Position numbers and translations under genes: made by a program
Assembly: GCA_905234755.1 (NCBI GenBank)
Contig: CAJOIT010000004.1
Coordinates: forward strand, 62,001 to 126,000
DNA from: an uncultured Bacteroidales bacterium
GTDB lineage: Bacteria; Bacteroidota; Bacteroidia; Bacteroidales; ML635J-15
Direction of reading: 5' to 3'
Length of the DNA stretch: 64,000 bases
Shown here: one piece after another, positions 1 through 9,693 of the stretch
Layout of the letters: every line of letters starts with the position of its first letter
How positions within the stretch are numbered: the stretch's first letter is position 1
The notes under the pieces: generated by a model
Databases searched by the model: none
What the model was told of the DNA's origin: nothing
Seen by the model: only the letters and a program-made list of their open reading frames with translations

Positions 1-6
1 ATAAGC

Positions 7-39
7 AAAAAAACAGAGGCAACCTTACGATTGCCTCTG
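7..39 (-). terminator. Rho-independent terminator of groES-groEL
   Basis: A 9-bp perfect stem (CAGAGGCAA pairing with TTGCCTCTG, 8-nt loop) is followed on the minus strand by a run of seven T. It lies 36 bp past the groEL stop codon, which fits intrinsic termination of the chaperonin operon. Confidence 0.85.
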
Positions 40-74
40 CCTAGTATTAACTTGAAAATTTATATTATGAGCTT

Positions 75-1724
<1,650 letters not shown>

Positions 1725-1731
1725 TCAAAAA

Positions 1732-2013
1732 TTATTCTTCAACTACTAATAAAATATCGGTCTGATTCATAATCAGATAACTTTCGCCGTTAATCTTCAG
1801 TTCGGTACCGCTGTACTTTCCGTAAAGTACTACGTCGCCAGCCTTAACCTCGATGGGTTCGTCTTTCTTCTGGTTTCCTACTGCGATGATTTTGCCTTTC
1901 TGTGGTTTTTCCTGTGCTGAATCGGGGATAATGATTCCGCCAACTGTCTTCTGTTCTGCTGCTTCCGGTTTAATCAGGACTTTGCCTGCCATTGGTCTTC
2001 CTATCTTTTCCAT
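1732..2013 (-). CDS. groES: Co-chaperonin GroES (Hsp10)
   Basis: Heptameric lid of the GroEL chamber. The 93-residue protein has the mobile loop that contacts GroEL ([16 protein letters not shown], about residues 22-37) and the roof region [23 protein letters not shown]. The N-terminus [16 protein letters not shown] is slightly different from the common MNIKPL form but in register with the family. It is the first gene of the groES-groEL operon. No clean TAnnTTTG promoter is visible directly upstream, but repeated GTCA-TTTT motifs 75-120 bp upstream may control it (separate entry). Confidence 0.98.
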   Translation of the reverse strand: MEKIGRPMAGKVLIKPEAAEQKTVGGIIIPDSAQEKPQKGKIIAVGNQKKDEPIEVKAGDVVLYGKYSGTELKINGESYLIMNQTDILLVVEE

Positions 2014-2076
2014 GATATCTTTAATTTTTTTTTGTTAGACAATTTAAAATTTTACGGCATGGCATTATCGAAAAAT

Positions 2077-2130
2077 GTGCCACTCGCAAAAAACTGACAA
2101 AATGACAACTTCAGCATTTGCAAAACTGAC
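2077..2130 (-). promoter_or_regulatory. Repeated GTCAGTTTTGC motifs upstream of groES
   Basis: Read on the minus strand this stretch has GTCAGTTTTGC, then GTCATTTT, then GTCAGTTTTTTGC, then TGGCAC, ending 63 bp before the groES start. The near-identical repeats suggest a binding site for a regulator. The TGGCAC resembles the -24 half of a sigma-54 promoter, but no good -12 GC element follows at the right distance. The heat-shock role is inferred only from position. Confidence 0.35.
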
Positions 2131-2287
2131 ATGGGGTGTCGGAATGGCGGAAAAAGCATGGTCAAGGATTATTGGATTTAAAGATTTAAAAATTTAAGGA
2201 TTCAAATAATTGAAGAGATGATATCCATACCTATTTTAAATATAATACGCAAATAAAAAAAATTAGTAAAAAAAATACTCGATTATT

Positions 2288-2318
2288 TTTGGCAATTCAA
2301 AAATATCACTTACCTTTG
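2288..2318 (+). promoter_or_regulatory. Sigma-ABfr promoter of the restriction island
   Basis: TTGG at 2289-2292 and TACCTTTG at 2311-2318, with 19 bp between TTG and TA, match the Bacteroidota consensus TTTG-N17-23-TAnnTTTG. It lies about 40 bp before the first gene of the type I restriction operon. The rest of the 343-bp gap between groES and this gene (2014-2356) is AT-rich and holds no other gene. Confidence 0.7.
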
Positions 2319-2356
2319 CATCGTAAAAATTTTAAAGTATTTAAGATACTAAAGCA

Positions 2357-2905
2357 ATGGCAAAACTAAAAGAAATAGCAGATATTCGTTCTGGAATTTT
2401 CCTAAACTCCTCTCCTACAGGCACAATATCGTACCTGCAGATGAAAGACATCATGATGGATTCCCCAGAAAAAATTTCAGCAATGGTAGAATACAAGCCA
2501 AGAATGGAGAGCAACATGCTCCGTAGAGGAGACCTGCTCTTTGCTGGAAAAGGCACAACATACCTTTGCAAGATATTCAACCTTGGCATAAAAGCGGTAG
2601 CTTCGACTACACTATATACAATAAGACTGCACAGCGATTCAATTTCTTCCGAATATCTATGCTGGTACTTGAACCTGCCGAACATCGTAAACGAAATAAA
2701 GGCTTCTCAGATTGGCAGTTCCACCCCACTTATACACAAATCAACCTTGGAAAACATTGAAATTCCAATCCCCGACCATAACACCCAGAAGAAAGTTGTA
2801 GAAATTTCAGAACTGCAGAAACAAGAAGCCCATTTATTAGATGCAATTGCAGAAAAACGCACAAACATAATAAACCAATTATTAATCAACGAAATAAACA
2901 AATAG
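2357..2905 (+). CDS. hsdS: Half-size type I restriction specificity (S) subunit
   Basis: A single target-recognition-domain protein of 182 residues. The pattern is typical of HsdS: an N-terminal ADIRSGIFL segment, GDLLFAGKG near residue 60, then TLENIEIPIPDHNTQKKVVEI (about residues 132-152) leading into a C-terminal coiled coil with the Q-L-L ending. Full S subunits carry two such halves (about 400 residues), so this is a half subunit that would need to dimerise, or a reservoir of specificity. It starts the operon and stops 5 bp before hsdM. A complete hsdS lies 4 kb downstream (6873-8153) with different recognition domains. Confidence 0.85.
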   Translation: MAKLKEIADIRSGIFLNSSPTGTISYLQMKDIMMDSPEKISAMVEYKPRMESNMLRRGDLLFAGKGTTYLCKIFNLGIKAVASTTLYTIRLHSDSISSEYLCWYLNLPNIVNEIKASQIGSSTPLIHKSTLENIEIPIPDHNTQKKVVEISELQKQEAHLLDAIAEKRTNIINQLLINEINK

Positions 2906-2910
2906 ACAAT

Positions 2911-4440
2911 ATGGATACAAAGAAAATCACCCAAGAGGACATCAACCGCACGGTTTGGAAGGCTTGCGACACTTTCCGCGGCGTAATCGACCCCAGCCAA
3001 TACAAGGACTACATACTTACAATGCTGTTCCTTAAGTATGTAAGCGATGTATATAAATCGAAACTTAACGATTACCTCATAAAATACGAGGGCGACAAGG
3101 AACGCGCCGAGCGAGCAATGCGTCACGAGCGTTTTGTCGTACCGGAAAAAAGTTCGTTCGATTATCTTTACGAACACCGCAACTTAACCAACATTGGCGA
3201 ACTGATTGACGAAGCATTGGCCGACCTCGAGGAAGCCAACCGCGAGAAGATGAGCAGTGAGGACGGCAGCAGCATTTTCCGCAACATCAGCTTTAATAGT
3301 GCCAATTTGGGCGAGACGAAAGAGAAAAACGCACGGTTGAGAAACCTTTTGCAGGATTTTCAGGGTGTTGACTTGGACGAGTCGCATTTGGAGAACAACG
3401 ACATCATCGGCGACGCATACATGTACCTTGTATCAACATTTGCAGGGGAAGCCGGCAAAAAGGCTGGCGACTTCTTCACGCCTGCCGAGGTTTCCACACT
3501 GCTGGCAAAACTTACCAAGAGCAATCCTGGCGCACGAATCTGCGATGTCACCTGCGGTTCAGGTTCATTGCTGATTAAAGCAGGTAAGGAAGTCGGCAAC
3601 AACAACTTCTCGCTGTACGGACAGGAAGTGAACGGCAGCACATGGGCGCTGGCAATGATGAACATGTTCCTGCACGGATTCGACAATGCCGTAATCCGCT
3701 GGGGGGACACTTTGCGCAACCCAAAACTAAAAGCAAGCGACAGGCTTATGAAGTTCGACACCGTTGTTGCAAATCCACCGTTCAGCCTCGACAAATGGGG
3801 TGCCGAAGAAGCCGCCGCCGACCCGTACAACCGCTTCTGGCGTGGCATTCCGCCCAAGAGCAAAGGCGACTGGGCTTTCATAAGCCACATGCTCGAAGTT
3901 GCCGATGACAATGGCGGCAAGGTCGGCGTAATCATACCACACGGCGTACTGTTCCGTGGTGGCAGCGAAGGCAAAATACGCCAGTACATCCTCGAAAACG
4001 AGCACATTCTGGAAGCTGTCATCGGTCTGCCAGCCAACTTGTTCTACGGCACGGGCATTCCGGCAGCCATTGCCATTTTCCGCAAAGGCAGAAGTTCCGA
4101 AAATGTCCTTTTCGTCGATGCCAGCCGCGAGTACGAGAACGGCAAGAACCAGAACAAACTTCGTCCGCAGGACATTGAGCACATTGTGGGCATATACCGC
4201 AAGTTTGCAAACGGCGAACTGCAGCAGGGCGTTGTGGAAGACAAATACGCCTACATTGCCACACCCGACGAAATCCGCGAGAACGACTACAACCTCAACA
4301 TTCCGCGTTATGTGGACACCTACGAGGAAGAAGCCGAAATCAACATCCCTGCTGTACAAAAGGAGATTGAACAGTTGGAAACAGAACTGGCTGATGTGCA
4401 AGGCAAAATGAAGGAATATTTGAAAGAATTAGGATATTAA
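2911..4440 (+). CDS. hsdM: Type I restriction-modification DNA methyltransferase (M) subunit
   Basis: Adenine-N6 DNA methyltransferase that works with HsdS to protect host DNA. In the 509-residue protein an N-terminal helical HsdM_N domain (about 10-150) precedes the catalytic N6_Mtase domain. The SAM-binding motif I is seen as CDVTCGSGSLL (211-221) and the catalytic motif IV as NPPF (288-291). The C-terminus is a helical tail (PAVQKEIEQLETELADVQGKM) as expected for contact with S. All catalytic residues are present. It is 5 bp from the half hsdS and 2 bp from the next gene. Its codon use is GC-richer than the following membrane protein gene. Confidence 0.97.
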   Translation: MDTKKITQEDINRTVWKACDTFRGVIDPSQYKDYILTMLFLKYVSDVYKSKLNDYLIKYEGDKERAERAMRHERFVVPEKSSFDYLYEHRNLTNIGELIDEALADLEEANREKMSSEDGSSIFRNISFNSANLGETKEKNARLRNLLQDFQGVDLDESHLENNDIIGDAYMYLVSTFAGEAGKKAGDFFTPAEVSTLLAKLTKSNPGARICDVTCGSGSLLIKAGKEVGNNNFSLYGQEVNGSTWALAMMNMFLHGFDNAVIRWGDTLRNPKLKASDRLMKFDTVVANPPFSLDKWGAEEAAADPYNRFWRGIPPKSKGDWAFISHMLEVADDNGGKVGVIIPHGVLFRGGSEGKIRQYILENEHILEAVIGLPANLFYGTGIPAAIAIFRKGRSSENVLFVDASREYENGKNQNKLRPQDIEHIVGIYRKFANGELQQGVVEDKYAYIATPDEIRENDYNLNIPRYVDTYEEEAEINIPAVQKEIEQLETELADVQGKMKEYLKELGY

Positions 4441-4442
4441 AT

Positions 4443-5441
4443 ATGCAAGATTTATTAAATCATATTATAATCGATTATAGTTTTGGAACAGCAATAACTC
4501 ATATAATAGCGGCTATTTTACTTTTTTTCATTATTAATAGAATAGGTTCCCATTCTATTTCTGCCGGCTATATGCAACTATCTATAATTGCAAAAGAAGA
4601 GAATGCCCTAGCTTTTAATTTTCTATACAAAACAATATCACCAATTGTTTTTCTTGTACTTTTTATTGCAACTGTTCAAAGTATAGGCTGTCCGGAATTA
4701 ACTCAAAATAGTTATCTAATAGTTATATATTATTGGATTATTAGAACAATAATAATTATAGTATGGGAACGCAGAATACTAACAAACTGGACACGCCACA
4801 TTGTATATATGATTATTTCCATCTCTATATCAATCTGGGTTTACTCTCTTTCTGAAGAAATGGAAAAGATTCTACCAGACCCGAGAGAATTGCTAGACCA
4901 ATTGTGGATTCTGATAATTATATTTATTTATAGCGTTATTAATAAACTTGAGAGATCATATGAATCAAAACTAAAAAAAGAACACAATTACATTAATTAT
5001 CAGTACAAAAAATTCAAAGCTGAATATGGAGATCTAATTTCTGAGAAATGTTCTAATGAGTTTTATGAGGCTGCTACTTATTCTATTATGATATATGAAA
5101 ATTTCAATCGTCCGCCTTTTGTTAGATTGATAGAATATCTACATTTCTATATTACAAAAAAGCCTCACACATTAGGCATCATGCAAGTTCATACTGATAA
5201 ATATATAAACAATGAAACATCTATTATCAATGCCATTAAAATAATAACAGAGGCAACATTAAAGTACAAACACAATAAAAAAGATTCCAGTTGTAAAGAC
5301 GAACCAGAATACGCAATTTATAACATTGCTGGCATTTACAATTGCAATAATTATGAGTACCAAAATGAGATACAAAACATTTTTATAAACATAAAAAGAA
5401 ACTATAATAATATTGACGAAAATTATAACGAAATAAAATGA
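4443..5441 (+). CDS. Five-TM protein with possible transglycosylase/lysozyme-like C-terminal domain
   Basis: Not a recognised family. The 332-residue product has five hydrophobic segments (about 16-34, 64-82, 91-109, 119-136, 153-167) and a charged C-terminal domain. That domain holds IYENFNRPPFVRLIE (217-231, with E219, R228, E231) followed by TLGIMQV (243-249). A Glu upstream of a GIMQ/GLMQ element is reminiscent of glycan-cleaving transglycosylase folds, but this is only a motif resemblance. The gene is markedly AT-rich next to hsdM and fic. It starts 2 bp after hsdM and its stop overlaps the fic start (ATGA), so it is translated as part of the operon. It could be a defence effector carried by the R-M locus. 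Confidence 0.8.
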   Translation: MQDLLNHIIIDYSFGTAITHIIAAILLFFIINRIGSHSISAGYMQLSIIAKEENALAFNFLYKTISPIVFLVLFIATVQSIGCPELTQNSYLIVIYYWIIRTIIIIVWERRILTNWTRHIVYMIISISISIWVYSLSEEMEKILPDPRELLDQLWILIIIFIYSVINKLERSYESKLKKEHNYINYQYKKFKAEYGDLISEKCSNEFYEAATYSIMIYENFNRPPFVRLIEYLHFYITKKPHTLGIMQVHTDKYINNETSIINAIKIITEATLKYKHNKKDSSCKDEPEYAIYNIAGIYNCNNYEYQNEIQNIFINIKRNYNNIDENYNEIK

Positions 5442-6511
5442 ACAAGATAGCAACATTATACAAGGAATGGCTGGCAACTCAACCCGTGAAAGAAGAATTG
5501 CAACGGCGGCTCGACCAGAAATTTATGCTGGAATTCAACTATAATTCCAATCATATCGAGGGCAACACTCTGACCTACGGACAGACGGAATTGCTACTTC
5601 TTTTCGGACGAGTGGTTGGCGAGGCAAAAATGAAGGATCTGGAAGAAATGAAGGCTCACAATGTCTGCCTGAAAATGATTATCGAGGAAGCGAAGGAAAA
5701 AGACAAGCCGCTGACAGAATACTTCATTCGCACTCTTCACCAGACTATGCTTCGCGAGGACTACACCGTATATCGCCAGCTTCCCGGAGGAGAAACCACA
5801 AGTTATGTAGTCCACGCAGGCTGTTACAAGACCCGTCCCAACTCTGTAATCACACCGACAGGAGAACGCTTCGAATACGCTTCGCCGGAGGAAACGCCAG
5901 CATTGATGACTGACCTTGTAAACTGGTACAATCGTTCGACAAATGAAAACAAATTTTCACCAGTTGAACTGGCTGCGATATTCCATTACCGCTACATCCG
6001 CATTCACCCGTTCGAAGATGGCAACGGACGCATCGCCCGACTGCTGATGAACTTCATTTTGCTGCGTTATGGCTACCCGATGATTGTCATCCGCAGCAAG
6101 AACAAGAAAGCCTATCTGGAAGCACTTGGGAAAGCAGACAAAATAGTAGGACCAATCCCGTCCGATGGTGCCCACGCCACCTTGGAGCAAGCCAAAGATT
6201 TCATCGCATACATCACCAGACAGGTGGAACAAACTTTGGAAGATGACATGAATTTCCTGCAAGAAAAAGAAGACGCAGTTTGGTGGTTAAATGGCGAGTT
6301 TGTGAAGATTAAGAATGAAACGACGATTGAAATATTAAAAGAACTGATGAAGAACGCCAAAGTTTCCATAGTGCAATTATCTAAACTTTTAGGTATTAGT
6401 GAAAACGCTGTGTTGAAACAACTAAATGGTTTAAAAGCAAAAGGATACATTCAACGTAATGGAGGTGCGAAAGGTGGTTCTTGGCAAGTTCTATTGGTTC
6501 CTACAACTTAA
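5438..6511 (+). CDS. Fic-domain protein with N-terminal inhibitory motif and winged helix
   Basis: Probable AMP-transferase (AMPylator) with a DNA-binding tail. The Fic core motif HPFEDGNGR is complete (190-198), including the catalytic His and the Asn/Arg that bind ATP phosphates. The self-inhibition helix motif (S/T)xxxE(G/N) is seen as SNHIEG (37-42), which puts it in the class with an N-terminal inhibitory helix. Residues about 296-350 form a winged helix (KVSIVQLSKLLGISENAVLKQ). Fic-wHTH proteins are common next to type I R-M genes in Bacteroidota, where they may regulate or poison cells. The start overlaps the previous stop by 4 bp. Confidence 0.93.
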   Translation: MNKIATLYKEWLATQPVKEELQRRLDQKFMLEFNYNSNHIEGNTLTYGQTELLLLFGRVVGEAKMKDLEEMKAHNVCLKMIIEEAKEKDKPLTEYFIRTLHQTMLREDYTVYRQLPGGETTSYVVHAGCYKTRPNSVITPTGERFEYASPEETPALMTDLVNWYNRSTNENKFSPVELAAIFHYRYIRIHPFEDGNGRIARLLMNFILLRYGYPMIVIRSKNKKAYLEALGKADKIVGPIPSDGAHATLEQAKDFIAYITRQVEQTLEDDMNFLQEKEDAVWWLNGEFVKIKNETTIEILKELMKNAKVSIVQLSKLLGISENAVLKQLNGLKAKGYIQRNGGAKGGSWQVLLVPTT

Positions 6512-6872
6512 TATTATGGAAAAAGTTTTTGTTGAGTGAAATTTTCACCCAACTAAATATGGTTGGGTAAAAATTTTTAGTTGGGTAAAAAGTAGAGTTG
6601 TATCTACCTCCCCCAAAAGTGGTAAATAAAAAATATGGTGAAAAATGAAACTATATGACGCACATCACCCCACCCAAAACGGTTGGGTAAAAAATATTGG
6701 TTGGGTAAAAACCGTACTACCAATTTAGGTGGTACACAAAATAAATAGTGGTACACTTTTTCTCAACCCCAAAAGGCTATGAATAAAAATTTAGTTATGA
6801 AAAACATTATCTACCACCCCAAAAGGTGGTAGATAAAAAACAAGTGGTAGATAAAACAAAACGACAAGCAAA
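6512..6872 (+). repeat. Intergenic array of six degenerate three-arm repeat units
   Basis: This 361-bp gap inside the restriction operon holds no gene but six related units of about 45-60 bp. The right arms begin near 6561, 6619, 6681, 6728, 6777 and 6825. Four units (1, 3, 4, 6) have a left arm, a reverse-complement right arm 6-10 nt later, an A-rich spacer, then a second copy of the right arm. Unit 6 has CTACCACC (6811), GGTGGTAG (6825) and GTGGTAG (6844). Unit 4 has GTACTACC (6714), GGTGGTAC (6728) and GTGGTAC (6748). Units 1 and 3 use ACCCAA/TTGGGT/TTGGGT. Units 2 and 5 are decayed. An extra hairpin, GTTGAGTGA with TTCACCCAAC, lies at 6531-6553. Confidence 0.75.
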
Positions 6873-8153
6873 ATGACGAACACTAACCAACATATCCGCA
6901 CCGGCTACAAGCCCTCGCCCCTCGGTCCTATTCCCGAAGACTGGGAAGTGAAGAGGCTGGGAGAATGTACAAATCTACTTACTAACGGTTTTGTTGGAGT
7001 TGCAACTCCACATTACACAGAGGACTCGGATGGAATAACTTACATTCAAGGTTATAATGTGACAGAAGGGGGCTTCAACTTAAGAGGAATAAAAAAGGTA
7101 ACAAAGGAATTCCACAAGAAGAATAGTAAATCTTCTTTACTTGAAGGCGATCTGCTCACAATTCAAACTGGTGATATTGGTCTTACTACAATTGTACCCA
7201 AAGATCTAGAAGGAAGCAATTGTCATGCACTAATAATCTCCCGCTTTAATAATAGTATTATTCCACGATTTATGCTTTATTACTATAATTCTTCTATTGG
7301 GCGTGAAAGATTCCGCAAAATAGAAACAGGAACTACAATGAAGCATATCAATACAGGAGATTTGATTAATTTTCTTGTCCCAGTACCCTCAATCGAGGAG
7401 CAGAAAGCTATCGTTGACCTATTGAAACTTTGGGACACCGCCATATCCAAGCAGACCGCCCTTATAGAGAAACTCACCCAGCGCAAGCACGGCCTCATGC
7501 AGCAACTGCTCACAGGAAAGAAACGGCTGAAAGGGTTTGAGGGGGAATGGAAAGATGTGAGGTTGGGAGATACTGGTAGCGCATATGGTGGTTTGATTAA
7601 TAAAAACAAAGAAGATTTTGAAAACGGCAACGCTTTGTTTATCACATATATGAATGTTTTTTCAAATGGGAAAATAGACATTGACGACCTAGGTCAAGTT
7701 CGAATTCTGCCTTCTGAAAAGCAAGAGCAAGTACAATATGGAGATATTTTCTTTACAGTTTCTTCTGAAACCCCTGATGAAGTGGGTATGGCTTCAGTAC
7801 TACTAAATGAAGTTCAAAATACGTATTTGAATAGTTTTTGCTTTGGATATAGATTGAATGATTTTAAAACCATAGTTCCTTTGTATGCATCATATCTTTT
7901 CCGTGGTGATGATTTCAGAAAGGAAATGTACAAAATTGCTCAAGGGTCTACAAGGTTCAATATCTCAAAAACAGAAGTTTTGAATATGAGAATTATAATT
8001 CCATCAATCGAAGAACAAAACGCCATAGCTTCAGTTTTAATCAATGCCGACAAAGAAATCGAAATCGCCAAAGGGAAATTATTGCATCTGCAAGAAGAAA
8101 AGAGAGGATTGATGCAGGTGCTGTTGACAGGGAAGAAACGGATTAAAGAATAA
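6873..8153 (+). CDS. hsdS: Full-size type I restriction specificity (S) subunit
   Basis: DNA-recognition subunit of the HsdRMS complex. The 426 residues hold two tandem target-recognition halves. Each half ends in a conserved coiled coil: SIEEQKAIVDLLKLWD...LMQQLLTGKKRLKGF (about 172-218) and SIEEQNAIASVL...LMQVLLTGKKRIKE (about 380-426). The N-terminus (GYKPSPLGPIPEDWEVKRLGE) is typical of the family. Recognition halves are AT-rich while the conserved helices use GC-richer codons, which is the usual sign of domain exchange. Together with hsdM and hsdR it would make a complete system, with the half-size hsdS at 2357 as an alternative partner. Confidence 0.96.
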   Translation: MTNTNQHIRTGYKPSPLGPIPEDWEVKRLGECTNLLTNGFVGVATPHYTEDSDGITYIQGYNVTEGGFNLRGIKKVTKEFHKKNSKSSLLEGDLLTIQTGDIGLTTIVPKDLEGSNCHALIISRFNNSIIPRFMLYYYNSSIGRERFRKIETGTTMKHINTGDLINFLVPVPSIEEQKAIVDLLKLWDTAISKQTALIEKLTQRKHGLMQQLLTGKKRLKGFEGEWKDVRLGDTGSAYGGLINKNKEDFENGNALFITYMNVFSNGKIDIDDLGQVRILPSEKQEQVQYGDIFFTVSSETPDEVGMASVLLNEVQNTYLNSFCFGYRLNDFKTIVPLYASYLFRGDDFRKEMYKIAQGSTRFNISKTEVLNMRIIIPSIEEQNAIASVLINADKEIEIAKGKLLHLQEEKRGLMQVLLTGKKRIKE

Positions 8154-8158
8154 ATAAA

Positions 8159-8614
8159 ATGAAAGTTTTAGGAATTAGAAATTACAGTGAAGGCTTCAGG
8201 TATTGTATACTTGATAATAGTGGAGGAAAAGTGAAATGTTTAAACTTAGATAGTGAAAATAAAATCACTTTGCCAAAAGGACAAGATGACAATCAATTAC
8301 TCACTTGGTATCAGGATGAAATTGATAGAATCTTAGATTCAAACGAAGACATAGAACGTGTGGCTATAAAGCATAACGAAAACATGCGTGATTGTTATTC
8401 AAAGTTAAAAAAAGTTATGTTTATGGATTGTATTAGCACTCTTGAAGCGCTAAGGAAGAATTTACCTGTTAATTCATACGTGTATAACAATCTGCGTATT
8501 AATTCTAAAAACGTATTAGATAAAGCGGAGGCTATCGTAGGTAAATCGCAAAAGTATTGGGATGCCAAATTCGCTGACGCAATAATGGCTGCTAACAAAG
8601 AATTTGAAATATGA
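8159..8614 (+). CDS. Small protein, possible RNase-H-fold pseudo-nuclease (DUF3010-like)
   Basis: A 151-residue protein of unknown function. The layout MKVLGIRNYSEGFRYCILD (strand 1-2), then ERVAIKHNENM after a helix, then AKFADAIMAAN near the C-terminus is like the RNase H/RuvC fold and resembles the DUF3010 family. The acidic residues expected after strand 1 and strand 4 are replaced (GIRN, AIKHN), so a nuclease reading would be an inactive one. It begins 5 bp after hsdS and its stop overlaps the kinase start by 4 bp (ATGA), so the two are probably made together. AT-rich codon use suggests recent acquisition. The fold assignment is inference. Confidence 0.8.
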   Translation: MKVLGIRNYSEGFRYCILDNSGGKVKCLNLDSENKITLPKGQDDNQLLTWYQDEIDRILDSNEDIERVAIKHNENMRDCYSKLKKVMFMDCISTLEALRKNLPVNSYVYNNLRINSKNVLDKAEAIVGKSQKYWDAKFADAIMAANKEFEI

Positions 8615-9681
8615 TGACATTTAAAGAAAAGGATCAAATATACAAGTTTGAACTTGAAAAAAGATTAGGAAATGGCAGTTTTGGCGAGGTGTGGTTGGCC
8701 AAGGACACAACCATTGACAAAGAAGTTGCCTTAAAAATATTGCCTTCTGATTTTAGAAATGTTGCACAAAAATTAGAAGAAGCAAAAAACGGAAAAAAGG
8801 TTAGCCACAAGAATCTTCTTGAAATCTTTTATGCAGATGTAGCAAGTACATCTGACGGAAATATAGTAACCCTAATTGCACAAGAATACCAGAAAAATGG
8901 AACGGTGGAAAGTTGCTTAAACGCTCACAATTTTTTGCCGTTACCAAAATTATTAAAAATCCTTACAGACGTGTTGCTTGGGTTAGAATATCTTCACAAT
9001 GGTGGTGTCATTCATAATGATATAAAACCGAGTAATATTTTGTTGGATAACAATGGGAATGGTGTACTTGCAGACTATGGCATTTCAAGTTTTTCTGCAG
9101 GTCTCAACCCTGTTCAGCCCAAAAGTGTATACAGAATACACGGAGCACCCGAAACAATTAGTGGAGCGAAAGAAATAAGTGCGTTGACGGATATTTATCA
9201 ATTCGGCTGTACTGCATATAGATTAGCAAATGGCATCGGCGAGATAAAAAGTGACTTTTCAAAAGACCCAGTAAATTTTAATGAAGCCAAATTAAAAGGA
9301 AAGATCCCATCAAAAAAACATCAACCATATGTCCCTAAGAAACTTGCTGCAATTATTAACAAAGCTATAGAAGTTTGTCCTGAGAAAAGATATACTTCTG
9401 CTATAGATATGAAGCATGCTATAGAAAAACTATATTTTCCCGGTTATTGGACAACCAATCCAGAAAACACATCTGAATTGATTGGCTATGGAAAAAACTA
9501 TTCATATACTTATGAGATAATCCCCAAAGCAAACAATATGTTTGATTTCTCTGCCTATCAAAAAAGTAAAGAAGGACGTACTACAAGAAAAGTAGATTTC
9601 TGCAAAAAGAATCTTCCTTTAAAAGACAAAGATAAATTATTGAAAGATTATTTCGCGTGGGTGATTAATAATGCAAAATAA
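8611..9681 (+). CDS. Hanks-type serine/threonine protein kinase
   Basis: A 356-residue soluble kinase without any transmembrane segment. The visible motifs are the glycine loop GNGSFGEV (20-27), the ATP lysine in VALKIL (K42), the catalytic loop HNDIKPSN (135-142, HND where most have HRD), the metal-binding DYG (155-157, for DFG) and the GAPE activation-segment end (178-181). D137, K139, N142 and D155 are all present, so it should be active. The loss of the HRD Arg marks a non-RD kinase. A C-terminal domain of about 80 residues (about 275-356) matches nothing I recognise. The gene overlaps the upstream small gene and lies inside the R-M operon, so a defence or regulatory role is likely but unproven. 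Confidence 0.93.
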   Translation: MMTFKEKDQIYKFELEKRLGNGSFGEVWLAKDTTIDKEVALKILPSDFRNVAQKLEEAKNGKKVSHKNLLEIFYADVASTSDGNIVTLIAQEYQKNGTVESCLNAHNFLPLPKLLKILTDVLLGLEYLHNGGVIHNDIKPSNILLDNNGNGVLADYGISSFSAGLNPVQPKSVYRIHGAPETISGAKEISALTDIYQFGCTAYRLANGIGEIKSDFSKDPVNFNEAKLKGKIPSKKHQPYVPKKLAAIINKAIEVCPEKRYTSAIDMKHAIEKLYFPGYWTTNPENTSELIGYGKNYSYTYEIIPKANNMFDFSAYQKSKEGRTTRKVDFCKKNLPLKDKDKLLKDYFAWVINNAK

Positions 9682-9693
9682 AATGCCATCATT

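Noticed and set aside
2077..2082. A sigma-54 promoter for groES
   Set aside because: TGGCAC fits the -24 element but no GC-containing -12 element (TTGC) follows at the right distance.
6512..6872. A CRISPR array in the fic-hsdS gap
   Set aside because: Units are degenerate, differ in arm sequence, have no unique spacers of constant length, and no cas gene is in the window.
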